From: Pantoea conspicua
GTDB lineage: Bacteria; Pseudomonadota; Gammaproteobacteria; Enterobacterales; Enterobacteriaceae
Direction of reading: 5' to 3'
DNA length: 46,044 nt
NCBI RefSeq assembly: GCF_002095315.1
Contig: NZ_MLFN01000031.1
Coordinates: forward strand, 1-46,044
A model generated the notes under the pieces. It saw nothing but the letters and a program-made list of their open reading frames with translations, was not told the origin of the DNA and made no database searches. Positions 20,957-32,600 of this stretch are shown here, piece after piece. Position 1 is the stretch's first letter. Every line of letters begins with the position of its first letter. A program made the translations under genes and the position numbers.

Positions 20957-22306
20957 ATGTTGAGTATAATCTGGAGTTTTGTCGCCTTTATCGTCGCGCT
21001 GGGCGTGCTGATTACCGTACATGAGTTTGGTCACTTCTGGGTCGCTCGCCGCTGCGGTGTCAAAGTCGAGCGCTTCTCCATCGGTTTCGGTAAGTCCCTC
21101 TGGCAACGCCGCGACCGTCACGGCACCGAATTTGTTATCGCGCTGATCCCGCTCGGCGGCTACGTCAAAATGCTCGACGAACGCGTTGAAAGCGTTCCGG
21201 CTGAGCTACGCCATCAGGCGTTCAATAACAAAGCTATCTGGCAACGAGCCTCAATCATTGCGGCCGGTCCCATCGCCAACTTCCTTTTCGCCATCTTCGC
21301 TTACTGGGTTGTGTTTATTCACGGCGTACCTGGCGTGCGTCCGGTAATTGGTGAAATTTTAAACGGTTCGGTGGCTGCAGAAGCGCAAATTAAGCCCGGC
21401 ATGGAACTTAAGGCTGTTGACGGTATCGAAACGCCTGATTGGGATGCTGTACGCATGGCGCTGGTCGGTAAAATCGGCGACAGCAATGCCACCTTAACCG
21501 TGGCGCGTTTCGGCGAAGAGGCCACGCAACAAAAGCAACTGGATTTGCGTAACTGGCAGTTTGAACCGGATAAGCAGGACCCGGTTGTGGCATTGGGTAT
21601 TCGTCCGCGCGGTCCGCAGATAGAAACTACCCTCGCCGAAGTTCAGGCGAACTCGCCAGCCAGTGAAGCCGGTTTGCAAGCAGGCGACAGGATCGTTAAA
21701 GTCGATGGTCAGCCATTATCGCAGTGGCAGGCTTTTGTCGCTCAGGTCCGGGATAATCCCGGCAAAAGCATGGCGCTTGAGGTGGATCGCAGCGGTGACG
21801 ACATCACGCTGACGATGACGCCAGAGGCGAAACCTGGCAATAAAGCGGAAGGATTTGCGGGCGTCATTCCCCGAATTGTTCCACTGCCAGAAGAGTATAA
21901 AACGGTAAGACAGTATGGCGCGTTTGCGGCAATCGGCGAAGCCAGTGTAAAAACCTGGCAACTGATGAAGCTCACCGTTTCTATGCTGGGCAAGTTAATA
22001 ACCGGTGATGTAAAGCTGAACAACCTGAGCGGGCCAATTTCGATTGCGCAGGGTGCAGGATTGTCAGCAGAGTATGGGTTGATTTATTACCTGATGTTTC
22101 TGGCGTTGATTAGCGTCAACCTGGGCATCATCAATCTGTTTCCTCTGCCGGTTTTAGATGGTGGGCACTTGCTCTTCCTGGCGATCGAAAAGATCAAAGG
22201 TGGACCGGTGTCCGAGCGAGTTCAGGACTTTAGTTATCGCATCGGTTCGATTTTACTGGTGCTGTTAATGGGGCTTGCACTTTTCAATGATTTCTCACGT
22301 CTGTAA
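20957..22306 (+). CDS. rseP: RseP, site-2 zinc metalloprotease of the sigma-E pathway
   Basis: RseP cleaves the anti-sigma factor RseA inside the membrane after DegS has cut it, releasing sigma-E; it also clears remnant signal peptides. The product has 449 residues (E. coli 450). The zinc site HEFGH is at residues 22-26 in the first membrane segment and the third ligand lies in [11 protein letters not shown] near the C-terminus. Two PDZ domains lie between (roughly 115-310). Membrane segments flank both ends. It is followed by bamA after a 51-base gap and probably shares transcripts with it. Confidence 0.97.
   Translation: MLSIIWSFVAFIVALGVLITVHEFGHFWVARRCGVKVERFSIGFGKSLWQRRDRHGTEFVIALIPLGGYVKMLDERVESVPAELRHQAFNNKAIWQRASIIAAGPIANFLFAIFAYWVVFIHGVPGVRPVIGEILNGSVAAEAQIKPGMELKAVDGIETPDWDAVRMALVGKIGDSNATLTVARFGEEATQQKQLDLRNWQFEPDKQDPVVALGIRPRGPQIETTLAEVQANSPASEAGLQAGDRIVKVDGQPLSQWQAFVAQVRDNPGKSMALEVDRSGDDITLTMTPEAKPGNKAEGFAGVIPRIVPLPEEYKTVRQYGAFAAIGEASVKTWQLMKLTVSMLGKLITGDVKLNNLSGPISIAQGAGLSAEYGLIYYLMFLALISVNLGIINLFPLPVLDGGHLLFLAIEKIKGGPVSERVQDFSYRIGSILLVLLMGLALFNDFSRL
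21403..21430 (+). promoter_or_regulatory. Candidate sigma-E promoter inside rseP
   Basis: GGAACTT at 21403-21409, a 16-base spacer and TCGAA at 21426-21430 resemble a sigma-E promoter about 930 bases before bamA. The -10 departs from TCTNA. The same codons encode the conserved [13 protein letters not shown], so the match may be a by-product of protein conservation. Confidence 0.4.
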
Positions 22307-22357
22307 TCGCGTAAACGCGAGCATTCGAGGGATGTGTTAGGAAAACGCATAATAACG

Positions 22358-24769
22358 ATGGCGATGAAAAAGTTGCTCATAGCGTCGCTGCTGTTTAGCA
22401 GCGCCACCGTTTACGGTGCAGACGATTTCGTGGTGAAGGATATTCATTTCGAAGGGCTGCAGCGAGTCGCCGTCGGCGCGGCTCTGCTGAGCATGCCAGT
22501 ACGGGTTGGCGATACGGTGAATGACGATGATGTCAGAAATACCATTCGCTCGCTGTTCGCTACTGGCAACTTTGAGGATGTTCAGGTCCTGCGAGACGGT
22601 ACAACGCTGATTGTCCAGGTCAAAGAACGTCCTACCATTGCCAGCATTACCTTCACCGGTAACAAAGCGGTGAAAGAGGATCAGCTCAAACAAAATCTGG
22701 AAGCTTCTGGTGTACGTGTCGGCGAAGCGCTGGACCGTACCACGCTCTCTTCCATTGAGAAGGGACTGGAAGATTTCTACTACAGCGTCGGTAAATATAC
22801 TGCCAGCGTGAAAGCGGTCGTTACGCCGCTGCCGCGTAACCGTGTCGATCTGAAACTGGTGTTCACCGAAGGTGTCTCTGCCAAAATTCAGCAGATCAAC
22901 ATCGTGGGTAACAAAGCCTTCAGTTCTGATGAACTGATCTCCCGTTTCCAGTTGCGGGATGAAGTGCCGTGGTGGAACGTGGTCGGCGATCGTAAATACC
23001 AGAAACAGAAACTGGCGGGTGACCTTGAAACCCTGCGCAGCTTCTATCTCGATCGCGGTTATGCCCGCTTTAACATCGACTCCACACAGGTCAGCCTGAC
23101 GCCGGACAAGAAGGGCATCTACATTACGGTCAACATCACTGAAGGCGATCAGTACAAAATCGCTGGCGTGATCGTCAATGGCAGCATGGCAGGCCATTCA
23201 GCAGAAATTGAACATCTGACTAAGATTCCGGCGGGCGAGCTGTATAACGGCGCGAAAGTCACGAAGATGGAAGATGACATCAAGAAGCTGCTGGGTCGTT
23301 ATGGCTACGCCTATCCGCGCGTGGTTTCTCAGCCAGAAATCAACGATGCCGATAAGACCGTAAAACTGCATATCAACGTGGATGCCGGCAATCGCTACTA
23401 TGTCCGTAACGTCCGTTTCGAAGGCAATGACACCTCGAAAGATTCAGTGTTGCGTCGCGAAATGCGTCAGATGGAAGGGGCATGGCTGGGCAGCGATCTG
23501 GTTGAGCAGGGCAAAGAGCGTCTGAACCGTACCGGCTACTTCGAAACCGTCGATGTTGATACTCAGCGTGTGCCCGGGTCACCTGATCAGGTTGACGTGG
23601 TCTACAAAGTTAAAGAGCGTAACACTGGTACCTTTAACTTCGGCGTCGGTTACGGCACCGAAAGTGGCGTCAGCTTCCAGGTCGGCGTTACGCAGGATAA
23701 CTGGCTGGGCACCGGTAATACCGTTGGCATCAGCGGTACCAAAAACGATTACCAGACCTACGCTGAGTTCTCGCTGACGGACCCTTACTTCACCGTTGAC
23801 GGTGTGAGTCTGGGTGGTCGTCTGTTCTATAACGACTTTAAAGCAGACAACGCTGACCTTTCTGACTATACCAACAAAAGTTATGGTGTGGACGGAACGC
23901 TTGGTTTCCCGATTAATGAAAACAACACCCTGCGTGTCGGTCTGGGCTATGTCCATAATGACCTGTCAAACATGCAGCCGCAGGTTGCGATGTGGCGTTA
24001 TCTTAATTCGGTCGGCAAACCACAGCAGCTCAATGACGAAGGGGATTTCTCAGCAGATGACTTCACCTTCAACTACGGCTGGACCTATAACACCCTGGAT
24101 CGCGGTTTCTTCCCGACCTCCGGTAACCGGACCAACCTGAACGGTAAGGTGACGATTCCAGGCTCGGACAACAGCTTCTACAAGGCCACGCTGGATACAC
24201 AGCAATATGTGCCGATTAACCAGGATCGTACCTGGGTGCTGTTAGGCCGTGGTCGTGTCGGTTATGGCGATGGTCTCGACGGCAAAGAGATGCCGTTCTA
24301 TGAGAACTTCTATGCCGGTGGTTCCAGCACGGTTCGTGGCTTCCAGTCCAATACTATTGGTCCGAAAGCTGCCTACTACAATAATGACTCGTCCAACTGC
24401 CGGATCGCTGATCCAAACGGTGTCTGTAAGTCGGATGATGCGGTGGGCGGTAACGCCATGGCGATTGCCAGCCTTGAGCTGATTACGCCAACGCCGTTCC
24501 TGAGCGAGAAGTATGCTAACTCGGTCCGTACCTCGGTGTTTGTCGATGCCGGCACGGCGTGGGATACCAAGTGGGAAAATACCGACGAGACGCGTGCTGC
24601 CGGCATTCCTGACTACAGCGATCCCAACAATATCCGCGTATCAAGCGGTATTGCGCTGCAGTGGATGTCACCGCTCGGCCCACTGGTCTTCTCTTACGCC
24701 CAGCCGATCAAGAAAATCGAGGGAGACAAGTCAGAGCAGTTCCAGTTTAACATTGGTAAAACCTGGTAA
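22358..24769 (+). CDS. bamA: BamA, outer membrane protein assembly factor
   Basis: BamA is the Omp85 barrel at the heart of the BAM complex, folding beta-barrel proteins into the outer membrane. From [15 protein letters not shown] it has 803 residues (E. coli 810). Signal peptide 1-20 (cleavage after VYG-A) is followed by five POTRA domains (about 22-420) and a 16-strand barrel. The loop-6 VRGF motif is in [19 protein letters not shown], and the nearby cysteine pair ([11 protein letters not shown]) is kept although this loop is shorter than in E. coli. It ends with the strand signal FQFNIGKTW. An upstream ATG at 22334 would add eight residues before the known start. Confidence 0.98.
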   Translation: MAMKKLLIASLLFSSATVYGADDFVVKDIHFEGLQRVAVGAALLSMPVRVGDTVNDDDVRNTIRSLFATGNFEDVQVLRDGTTLIVQVKERPTIASITFTGNKAVKEDQLKQNLEASGVRVGEALDRTTLSSIEKGLEDFYYSVGKYTASVKAVVTPLPRNRVDLKLVFTEGVSAKIQQINIVGNKAFSSDELISRFQLRDEVPWWNVVGDRKYQKQKLAGDLETLRSFYLDRGYARFNIDSTQVSLTPDKKGIYITVNITEGDQYKIAGVIVNGSMAGHSAEIEHLTKIPAGELYNGAKVTKMEDDIKKLLGRYGYAYPRVVSQPEINDADKTVKLHINVDAGNRYYVRNVRFEGNDTSKDSVLRREMRQMEGAWLGSDLVEQGKERLNRTGYFETVDVDTQRVPGSPDQVDVVYKVKERNTGTFNFGVGYGTESGVSFQVGVTQDNWLGTGNTVGISGTKNDYQTYAEFSLTDPYFTVDGVSLGGRLFYNDFKADNADLSDYTNKSYGVDGTLGFPINENNTLRVGLGYVHNDLSNMQPQVAMWRYLNSVGKPQQLNDEGDFSADDFTFNYGWTYNTLDRGFFPTSGNRTNLNGKVTIPGSDNSFYKATLDTQQYVPINQDRTWVLLGRGRVGYGDGLDGKEMPFYENFYAGGSSTVRGFQSNTIGPKAAYYNNDSSNCRIADPNGVCKSDDAVGGNAMAIASLELITPTPFLSEKYANSVRTSVFVDAGTAWDTKWENTDETRAAGIPDYSDPNNIRVSSGIALQWMSPLGPLVFSYAQPIKKIEGDKSEQFQFNIGKTW

Positions 24770-24879
24770 CGATCTGAGCATGGATGCATAGCTGAAGTAT
24801 TGCCACCGGGCAGCTCACGGGGCTGTTCCGGGGCAAACACTGTGTCGCTGACACAAACGTTGATGGTAAGGAGTTTATA

Positions 24880-25377
24880 GTGAAAAAGTTGTTGTGTGCC
24901 GCAGGTCTGGGTCTTGCTTTAGCGGTTTCCGCTGGTGTTCAGGCTGCTGACAAAATTGCAGTGGTAAACGTGTCCAGCATTTTCCAACAGTTACCGCAAC
25001 GTGCGACTGTTGCTAAACAGCTGGAAAATGAGTTCAAAGGCCGTGCTACTGAGCTGCAGAGTCAGGAACGCGATCTGCAAACCAAAATGCAGCGTCTGCA
25101 GCGTGACGGTTCAACCATGAAGGCCAGCGAACGCAGCCGCATGGAAAAAGACGTGATGTCACAGCGCGAAGCTTTCTCCTCCAAAGCACAGGCTTTTGAG
25201 CAGGATAACCGTCGTCGTCAGATGGAAGAGCGTAACAAGCTGCTGAGCCGTATTCAGGATGCCGTGAAGAAAGTCGCTGATAGCGATGGTTACGACGTCG
25301 TGATCGACGCGAATGCGGTGGCTTATGCGTCAAACGCAAAAGACATCACTGCTGACGTGCTGAAACAGGTTAAATAA
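24880..25377 (+). CDS. skp: Skp, periplasmic chaperone
   Basis: Skp is a trimeric jellyfish-shaped chaperone that holds unfolded outer-membrane proteins on their way to BamA. The product has 165 residues (E. coli 161). The GTG start at 24880 has TAAGGAG just upstream, and the E. coli gene also starts with GTG. The signal peptide ends VQA (about residue 22). The middle is long, very charged helix ([15 protein letters not shown] and the [15 protein letters not shown] stretch), the tentacle. The C-terminal strand [20 protein letters not shown] completes the body. It lies 110 bases after bamA and 3 bases before lpxD. Confidence 0.96.
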   Translation: MKKLLCAAGLGLALAVSAGVQAADKIAVVNVSSIFQQLPQRATVAKQLENEFKGRATELQSQERDLQTKMQRLQRDGSTMKASERSRMEKDVMSQREAFSSKAQAFEQDNRRRQMEERNKLLSRIQDAVKKVADSDGYDVVIDANAVAYASNAKDITADVLKQVK

Positions 25378-25380
25378 TTG

Positions 25381-26406
25381 ATGTCATCTATTCGACTGGC
25401 TGATTTAGCCCAGCAGTTGGATGCAGAATTGCACGGAGATGGCGATATCGTCATCTCCGGCATTGCTTCTATGCAATCCGCCACAACTGGCCAAATCACT
25501 TTTCTTGCAAACAGCCGTTACCGCGAGCAACTCGCCCTGATTAAGGCCTCAGCCGTGGTGCTGACGGAAGCGGATCTGGAGTGGTGCCACACCGCAGCGT
25601 TGGTGGTGAAAAACCCTTACCTGACGTATGCGCGTATGGCGCAAATACTCGATACTACGCCTCAACCGGCAAGCAATATTGCGCCCAGCGCCGTTATCGA
25701 TCCCAGCGCCCGACTCGGCGCAAATGTCGCCATTGGCGCCAATGCGGTGATCGAAGCGGAGGTTGAACTGGGCGATAATGTGGTGATCGGCGCGGGATGC
25801 TTTGTTGGCAAAAAAACCCGTATCGGCAGCGGCACACGCTTGTGGGCCAATGTCTCGGTTTATCATGAGATTCAGATCGGTCAGGATTGTCTGATTCAGT
25901 CCGGTACCGTCATTGGTTCTGATGGCTTTGGTTACGCCAACGATCGCGGTAACTGGGTGAAAATCCCCCAGTTAGGTGCTGTCATTATCGGCGATCGTGT
26001 GGAAATAGGTGCCTGTACCACCATTGATCGCGGTGCGCTGGATAACACTCTGATCGGCAATGGTGTTATCATAGACAACCAGTGTCAGATCGCCCACAAC
26101 GTGGTTATTGGTGACAATACTGCGGTTGCAGGCGGTGTGATCATGGCGGGTAGTTTAAAAATTGGTCGTTACTGTATGATTGGCGGTGCCAGCGTTATTA
26201 ACGGCCATATGGAAATCTGTGACAAAGTGACGGTGACCGGTATGGGCATGGTCATGCGTCCGATCACAGAGCCTGGTGTATACTCGTCGGGCATTCCGCT
26301 ACAACCCAACAAAACCTGGCGCAAAACTGCAGCGCTGGTGATGAACATCGATGACATGAGCAAACGCTTAAAAGCCATCGAGCGCAAGGTCGGTAAAGAC
26401 GACTAA
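25381..26406 (+). CDS. lpxD: LpxD, UDP-3-O-acylglucosamine N-acyltransferase
   Basis: LpxD adds the second (N-linked) 3-hydroxyacyl chain in lipid A synthesis. From the ATG at 25381 it has 341 residues, the same as E. coli; a TTG directly before it (25378) is not needed. The N-terminal uridine-binding domain (about 1-100) precedes a left-handed beta-helix of hexapeptide repeats ([20 protein letters not shown] and later turns). The catalytic histidine is in [17 protein letters not shown]. The C-terminal helix [18 protein letters not shown] is typical. Only 3 bases separate it from skp. Confidence 0.97.
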   Translation: MSSIRLADLAQQLDAELHGDGDIVISGIASMQSATTGQITFLANSRYREQLALIKASAVVLTEADLEWCHTAALVVKNPYLTYARMAQILDTTPQPASNIAPSAVIDPSARLGANVAIGANAVIEAEVELGDNVVIGAGCFVGKKTRIGSGTRLWANVSVYHEIQIGQDCLIQSGTVIGSDGFGYANDRGNWVKIPQLGAVIIGDRVEIGACTTIDRGALDNTLIGNGVIIDNQCQIAHNVVIGDNTAVAGGVIMAGSLKIGRYCMIGGASVINGHMEICDKVTVTGMGMVMRPITEPGVYSSGIPLQPNKTWRKTAALVMNIDDMSKRLKAIERKVGKDD

Positions 26407-26481
26407 CCGCCATCCCAAAACTGACCGGCTTTCATAATAAAAGTGTTAAGCAGGGAAGCCAGGCGCCACAGAACCTATTTG

Positions 26482-26517
26482 CGGCCTGCGGACGATCGTA
26501 TTGATCTGTGCAGGCCG
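26482..26517 (+). other. Inverted repeat in the lpxD-fabZ gap
   Basis: CGGCCTGC (26482-26489) and GCAGGCCG (26510-26517) form a perfect 8-bp inverted repeat around 20 bases. It sits in the only sizeable gap (152 bases) of the skp-lpxD-fabZ-lpxA-lpxB run, so it may be a processing or attenuation element. Confidence 0.45.
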
Positions 26518-26558
26518 TGTTATTGATGTCATCAGATTTTTAGGACGGGAAGAGTATT

Positions 26559-27014
26559 TTGACTACTGAAACTCATACTCTGAAAATTGAAGAGATTTTA
26601 GAGCTGCTGCCGCACCGCTATCCGTTTCTGCTGGTAGACCGTGTGCTGGAATTTGAAGAGCACAAATACCTGCGCGCAGTTAAGAACGTTTCTGTTAATG
26701 AACCGTTTTTCCAGGGGCACTTCCCTGGTAAACCGATTTTTCCTGGCGTTCTGATCCTGGAAGCGATGGCGCAGGCCACCGGTATTCTGGCGTTTAAAAG
26801 CGTGGGTAAACTGGAACCGGGTGAACTCTATTACTTTGCCGGTATCGACGATGCCCGCTTCAAGCGTCCGGTCGTGCCGGGCGATCAAATGATCATGGAA
26901 GTCACTTTCGAGAAAACCCGCCGTGGTCTGACCCGCTTTAAAGGCGTGGCGACCGTCGATGGTAAAATCGTTTGTGAAGCGACCATGATGTGTGCCCGTA
27001 GCCGGGAGGCATAA
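26559..27014 (+). CDS. fabZ: FabZ, 3-hydroxyacyl-ACP dehydratase
   Basis: FabZ dehydrates 3-hydroxyacyl-ACP in fatty acid elongation and competes with LpxA for 3-hydroxymyristoyl-ACP, so its place beside lpxA reflects the balance of phospholipid and lipid A synthesis. The 151 residues equal E. coli. The start is TTG (26559) with GGAAGAG upstream; E. coli fabZ also uses TTG. The hot-dog fold catalytic residues are in [17 protein letters not shown] (His) and [12 protein letters not shown] (Glu). It ends 3 bases before lpxA. Confidence 0.98.
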   Translation: MTTETHTLKIEEILELLPHRYPFLLVDRVLEFEEHKYLRAVKNVSVNEPFFQGHFPGKPIFPGVLILEAMAQATGILAFKSVGKLEPGELYYFAGIDDARFKRPVVPGDQMIMEVTFEKTRRGLTRFKGVATVDGKIVCEATMMCARSREA

Positions 27015-27017
27015 TTC

Positions 27018-27806
27018 GTGATTGATCCAACCGCCACTATCCATGCCAGTTCTGTCATCGAAGAAGGCGCCATTATTGGCGCTAACGTCCACATTGGTCC
27101 GTTTTGCTTTGTTGGGGCCAACGTTGAAATCGGTGAGGGTACGGTCCTGAAATCACACGTCGTGATCAATGGCCATACGCGTATCGGCAAAGATAACCAG
27201 ATCTATCAGTTCGCCTCAATTGGTGAAGTGAATCAGGATCTGAAATATGCCGGTGAACCGACGCGGGTTGAAATCGGCGATCGCAACCGCATCCGTGAGA
27301 GCGTGACGATTCATCGTGGCACTATCCAGGGCGGCCATGTCACCCAGGTGGGCAGCGATAATCTGCTGATGGTAAATGCGCACATTGCGCATGACTGCGT
27401 GATCGGTAACCGTTGCATCTTCGCCAACAACGCGACCCTGGGGGGGCACGTCACGGTCGATGATTTCGCTATTATTGGCGGCATGACGGCGGTGCATCAG
27501 TGGTGCACGATTGGTGCGCATGTGATGGTTGGCGGCTGTTCCGGCGTAGCACAGGATGTCCCGCCTTACGTGATTGCCCAGGGCAACCACGCCACGCCGT
27601 TCGGGATCAACATTGAAGGCCTGAAGCGTCGTGGCTTTAGCAAAGAGTCACTGCACGCGATTCGTAACGCCTACAAATTGCTTTATCGCAGCGGCAGAAC
27701 GCTGGATGAAGTGAAGCCGGAAATTGAAGCGATCGCGAAGCAGCACAGCGAAGTGCAGCCTTTCTACGATTTCTTTGCCCGCTCAACCCGTGGATTAATT
27801 CGTTAA
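27018..27806 (+). CDS. lpxA: LpxA, UDP-N-acetylglucosamine O-acyltransferase
   Basis: LpxA catalyses the first step of lipid A synthesis, transferring 3-hydroxymyristoyl from ACP to UDP-GlcNAc. The 262 residues equal E. coli. The start is GTG (27018), as in E. coli, with GGGAGG upstream. The beta-helix repeats ([20 protein letters not shown]) run through two thirds of the protein. The catalytic histidine lies in [13 protein letters not shown] and the C-terminal helical domain includes [18 protein letters not shown]. Confidence 0.98.
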   Translation: MIDPTATIHASSVIEEGAIIGANVHIGPFCFVGANVEIGEGTVLKSHVVINGHTRIGKDNQIYQFASIGEVNQDLKYAGEPTRVEIGDRNRIRESVTIHRGTIQGGHVTQVGSDNLLMVNAHIAHDCVIGNRCIFANNATLGGHVTVDDFAIIGGMTAVHQWCTIGAHVMVGGCSGVAQDVPPYVIAQGNHATPFGINIEGLKRRGFSKESLHAIRNAYKLLYRSGRTLDEVKPEIEAIAKQHSEVQPFYDFFARSTRGLIR

Positions 27807-27809
27807 TCC

Positions 27810-28957
27810 ATGTCAGCGCGTCCCTTAACGATTGCCCTGGTCGCCGGAGAAACCTCCGGCGATATTCTTGGTGCCGGTCTGATCCGTGCGTTAAAAGCAC
27901 GCCATCCTGAGGCTCGCTTTGTCGGCGTAGCCGGTCCGCTGATGCAGGCGGAAGGCTGCGAAGCCTGGTACGAGATGGAAGAGCTGGCGGTGATGGGTAT
28001 TGTTGAAGTGCTGGGCCGGCTGCGACGCCTGTTGACCATCCGCCGCGATCTGACTCAGCGCTTTACCGAACTGCGACCGGATGTGTTCGTCGGTATCGAT
28101 GCGCCCGATTTCAATATCACGCTGGAAGGCAACCTCAAACGGGCGGGCATTCGCACTATCCATTACGTTAGTCCGTCTGTCTGGGCATGGCGGCAAAAGC
28201 GCGTGTTTAAGATAGGTCGCAACACCGATCTGGTGCTGGCGTTTCTGCCGTTTGAAAAGCCTTCTACGATCGTTATAACGTACCCTGCCGCTTTATCGGC
28301 CATACCATGGCCGATGCGATGCCACTGCATCCCGATAAGCTGGCCGCGCGCCGTGATCTGGCGATTGCCGATGATGCGCTCTGTCTGGCGCTGCTGCCTG
28401 GCAGCCGCGGTGCAGAAGTGGAGATGCTCAGCGGTGATTTTCTCAGAACCGCCCAGCGGCTGCGTCAGCACTATCCGGCGCTGGAGATTGTGGTGCCGCT
28501 GGTTAACGCCCGACGCCGCGAACAGTTTGAGAAAATCAAAGCCGACGTGGCACCTGAACTCCCGATGCATCTGTTAGATGGTCACGGGCGAGAAGCGATG
28601 ATTGCGAGCGACGCCGCATTACTGGCGTCCGGCACTGCCGCACTTGAATGCATGCTGGCAAAATGCCCGATGGTGGTCGGTTATCGGATGAAGCCTGCCA
28701 CTTTCTGGCTGGCGAAGCGACTGGTGAAAACGCCCTACGTTTCGCTACCGAACCTGCTGGCCGGACGCGAGCTGGTGACCGAGTTACTGCAGGATGAATG
28801 TCAGCCGGACGCGCTGGCGGCAGCCTTAGATCCGCTGCTGCACGCCGGGCCTGAGCGTGACACTCTGCTGCAGACATTCCATGAATTACATCAACAGATC
28901 CGCTGGAACGCCGATGAACAAGCGGCGGATGCGGTACTGGAGCTGGCCAATGCCTGA
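27810..28957 (+). CDS. lpxB: LpxB, lipid-A-disaccharide synthase, frameshifted as sequenced
   Basis: LpxB (GT19 family) joins UDP-diacylglucosamine and lipid X to form the lipid A disaccharide. The first 150 residues ([16 protein letters not shown] to LAFLPFEK) follow the family, then the frame is lost at 28259-28261. The remainder ([20 protein letters not shown] to [21 protein letters not shown]) continues in a different frame up to 28957. Adding one G to AAGCC gives AAGGCC (K-A) and a 382-residue protein, exactly the E. coli length. The uncorrected first frame would run on to 28577 with unrelated sequence. It starts 3 bases after lpxA and overlaps rnhB by 8 bases. Since lpxB is normally essential, a sequencing error is likely. 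Confidence 0.94.
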
Positions 28958-29575
28958 TTTTATCTATCCTGCTGCCGGGCTGATTGCCGGCGTGGACGAA
29001 GTAGGGCGCGGGCCGCTGGTGGGCGCGGTCGTCACTGCCGCGGTGATCCTCGATCCGGCGAAGCCGATTATTGGCCTGGCGGATTCGAAAAAATTGTCAG
29101 AAAAACGCCGACTGGCGCTGTACGACGAAATTAAAGAAAAAGCGCTAGCCTGGAGTCTGGGTCGTGCGGAACCGGAAGAAATTGATCAGCTGAACATTTT
29201 GCACGCCACCATGCTGGCAATGCAGCGTGCGGTCGCCGGTTTACACATTCTGCCTGACTACGTGCTGATTGACGGTAACCGCTGCCCGTCGCTGCCGATG
29301 CCGTCGCAGGCGGTAGTCAAAGGGGATAGCCTGGTGGCGGAGATTAGCGCCGCCTCCATCATCGCAAAGTGACGCGTGACCGTGAGATGGCGGAGCTCGA
29401 TCTGCTGTTCCCGCAGTATGGTTTTGCGCAGCACAAAGGTTATCCGACGGCGCTGCACATGGAAAAATTGACGCAGTACGGCGCCACGCCGCACCACCGT
29501 CGCAGTTTTGCTCCGGTACGCAACGCGTTGATCGATGCCGACGTACTGGCAGCCCGCCAGCCCCTTACGCTTTAA
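28950..29575 (+). CDS. rnhB: RnhB, ribonuclease HII, frameshifted as sequenced
   Basis: RNase HII removes single ribonucleotides and RNA from RNA-DNA hybrids. The N-terminal part ([20 protein letters not shown], containing the catalytic Asp-Glu; then LIDGNRC and [18 protein letters not shown]) ends at TGA 29370-29372. The remainder ([20 protein letters not shown] and [10 protein letters not shown]) is in another frame to 29575. One extra A in the AAA at 29366-29368 restores IIAKVTRDRE and a 208-residue protein (E. coli 198). The start overlaps the end of lpxB by 8 bases. Confidence 0.93.
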
Positions 29576-29606
29576 TAGCCTGACACTGTTTTAACCGGAA
29601 ACTGAT

Positions 29607-32600
29607 ATGGCTGAACCCCGTTTTATACATCTGCGTGTCCATAGCGACTATTCCATGGTTGATGGCCTGGCGAAAACCGGGCCGCTGATCAAGAAGGCGG
29701 CTGCCCTGGGTATGCCGGCGATGGCCATTACCGATTTCACTAACCTGTGTGGATTAGTGAAATTCTACGGTGGCGCGCACGGCGCAGGGATCAAGCCAAT
29801 CATTGGTGCCGACTTCAACGTCGCCAGCGAACTGATGGGGGATGAGTTAACCCAGCTGACGGTGCTGGCCGCCAACAACACCGGTTATCAGAACCTGACG
29901 CTGTTGATTTCACGCGCCTATCAGCGAGGCTACGGCGTGGCCGGACCGATCATCGATCGTGACTGGCTGGTGGAGTTAAACGAGGGATTGATCCTGCTGT
30001 CGGGCGGACGTCGCGGCGATGTCGGTCGCAGCCTGCTGCGTGGCAATACGGCACTGGTTTCGCAGTGTCTGGCGTTTTATCAGCAGCATTTTGCCAATCG
30101 CTACTATCTGGAACTGGTGCGCACCGGTCGCCAGGATGAAGAGAGCTACCTGCACGCGGCGGTTGAACTGGCAATCGCGGAAGGCATACCGGTGGTCGCC
30201 ACCAACGAAGTCTGCTTCATCAACGAAGAGGATTTCGACGCTCATGAAATCCGCGTTGCCATCCATGATGGCTACACGCTGGACGATCCAAAACGTCCAC
30301 GCAACTACAGTCCTCAGCAATATATGCGCAGCGAAGCGGAGATGTGTGAGCTGTTTTCGGACATCCCGGAAGCGCTGGAAAACAGCGTAGAGATTGCTAA
30401 GCGTTGTAACGTTACGGTCCGGCTGGGTGAGTACTTCCTGCCACAATTCCCGACCGGTGACATGACCACCGAGGATTATCTGGTGGTGAAGTCGCGTGAA
30501 GGACTGGAAGATCGTCTGGCGTTCCTGTTCCCCGATGAGGCGGAACGCGCAGAGAAACGCCCGGAATATGATGAACGCCTTGAGATTGAACTCAACGTCA
30601 TCAACCAGATGGGGTTCCCAGGCTACTTCCTGATCGTGATGGAGTTTATCCAGTGGTCGAAGGATAACGGTGTACCGGTCGGACCGGGCCGTGGCTCTGG
30701 TGCCGGCTCGCTGGTGGCTTACGCCCTGAAGATTACGGATATCGATCCGCTGGAATTTGACCTGCTGTTCGAACGTTTCCTTAACCCGGAACGTGTGTCG
30801 ATGCCCGATTTCGACGTCGATTTCTGTATGGAAAAGCGCGATCAGGTGATTGAGCATGTTGCTGACATGTACGGACGCGAAGCGGTTTCCCAGATCATCA
30901 CCTTTGGTACCATGGCGGCGAAAGCGGTGATCCGCGATGTTGGCCGCGTGCTGGGGCATCCTTACGGTTTCGTCGATCGTATTTCAAAGCTGATCCCACC
31001 CGATCCAGGCATGACGCTGGAAAAAGCCTTTATCGCTGAGCCGCAGCTGCCGGCCATGTATGACGCGGACGAAGAGGTTAAGGCGCTGATCGATATGGCG
31101 CGTAAGCTGGAAGGCGTCACGCGTAACGCCGGTAAACATGCCGGTGGCGTGGTGATCGCGCCGACCAAAATTACCGATTTCGCGCCGCTCTATTGCGATG
31201 AGCACGGGCAGTTCCCGGTCACCCAGTTTGATAAGAATGATGTGGAATATGCCGGGCTGGTGAAGTTCGACTTCCTCGGCCTGCGTACGCTGACCATCAT
31301 CGACTGGGCGCTGAAGATGATTAACCCGCGCCGGGAGAAGCAGGGACTGGAGCCGATCGATATCGCCGCCATCCCGCTGGATGATAAAAAAAGCTTCGAC
31401 ATGCTGCAGCGCTCGGAAACCACCGCGGTGTTCCAGCTGGAATCGCGCGGCATGAAGGATCTGATCAAGCGTCTGAAGCCTGACTGCTTCGAAGATATGA
31501 TCGCACTGGTCGCGCTGTTCCGTCCTGGTCCGCTGCAGTCCGGCATGGTGGATAACTTCATCGACCGTAAACATGGCCGTGAAGCGATCTCTTATCCGGA
31601 TATTCAGTGGCAGCACGAAAGCCTGAAGCCGGTGCTGGAACCAACCTACGGCATCATCCTCTATCAGGAACAGGTGATGCAGATCGCCCAGGTGCTCTCG
31701 GGTTATACCCTTGGCGGCGCGGATATGCTGCGCCGTGCGATGGGTAAAAAGAAACCGGAAGAGATGGCCAAGCAGCGTTCAGTATTCCAGGACGGTGCGG
31801 AGAAGATGGGCATCGACGGCGAACTGTCGATGAAGATCTTCGATCTGGTGGAAAAATTTGCAGGCTATGGCTTTAACAAGTCACACTCCGCCGCGTATGC
31901 GCTGGTCTCGTATCAGACGCTGTGGCTGAAAGCACACTATCCGGCCGAGTTTATGGCAGCAGTAATGACCGCTGATATGGACAACACCGAGAAGGTGGTG
32001 GGTCTGGTGGATGAATGCTGGCGCATGGGGCTGAAAGTGCTGCCGCCGGACATCAACTCCGGTCTCTATCAGTTCCACGTGAATGAAGCGGGCGAGATCG
32101 TCTACGGTATCGGCGCGATCAAAGGCGTCGGCGAAGGCCCGATCGAAGCGATCATTGATGCCCGTAACGAAGGCGGTTACTTCCGCGAACTGTTTGATCT
32201 CTGCGCCCGTACCGACACCAAAAAGATCAACCGACGGGTGATGGAAAAATTGATCATGTCTGGCGCCTTCGATCGCCTCGGACCGCACCGCGCCGCGCTG
32301 ATGAGTTCACTCAGCGACGCGCTGAAAGCCGCCGATCAGCACGCCAAAGCGGAAGCGATTGGTCAGGCTGACATGTTCGGCGTGCTGGCTGAGGAACCGG
32401 AGCAGGTAGAGAAATCCTACGCCAGCGTCACGCCGTGGCCAGAACAGGTTCAGCTCGATGGTGAACGGGAAACGCTGGGGTTATATCTGACCGGCCACCC
32501 GATTAATCAGTATCTGAAAGAAATTGAGCGTTATGTCGGCGGGGTGCGGCTGAAAGATATGCATCCTACCGATCGCGGTAAAATTACCGTCGCGGCCGGT

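Noticed and set aside
28307..28957. Separate gene downstream of a truncated lpxB
   Set aside because: It is simply the C-terminal part of LpxB in a shifted frame, beginning at an internal methionine.
29976..30959. Long open frame (327 codons) opposite dnaE
   Set aside because: Entirely antisense to a conserved essential gene, with no recognisable domain.
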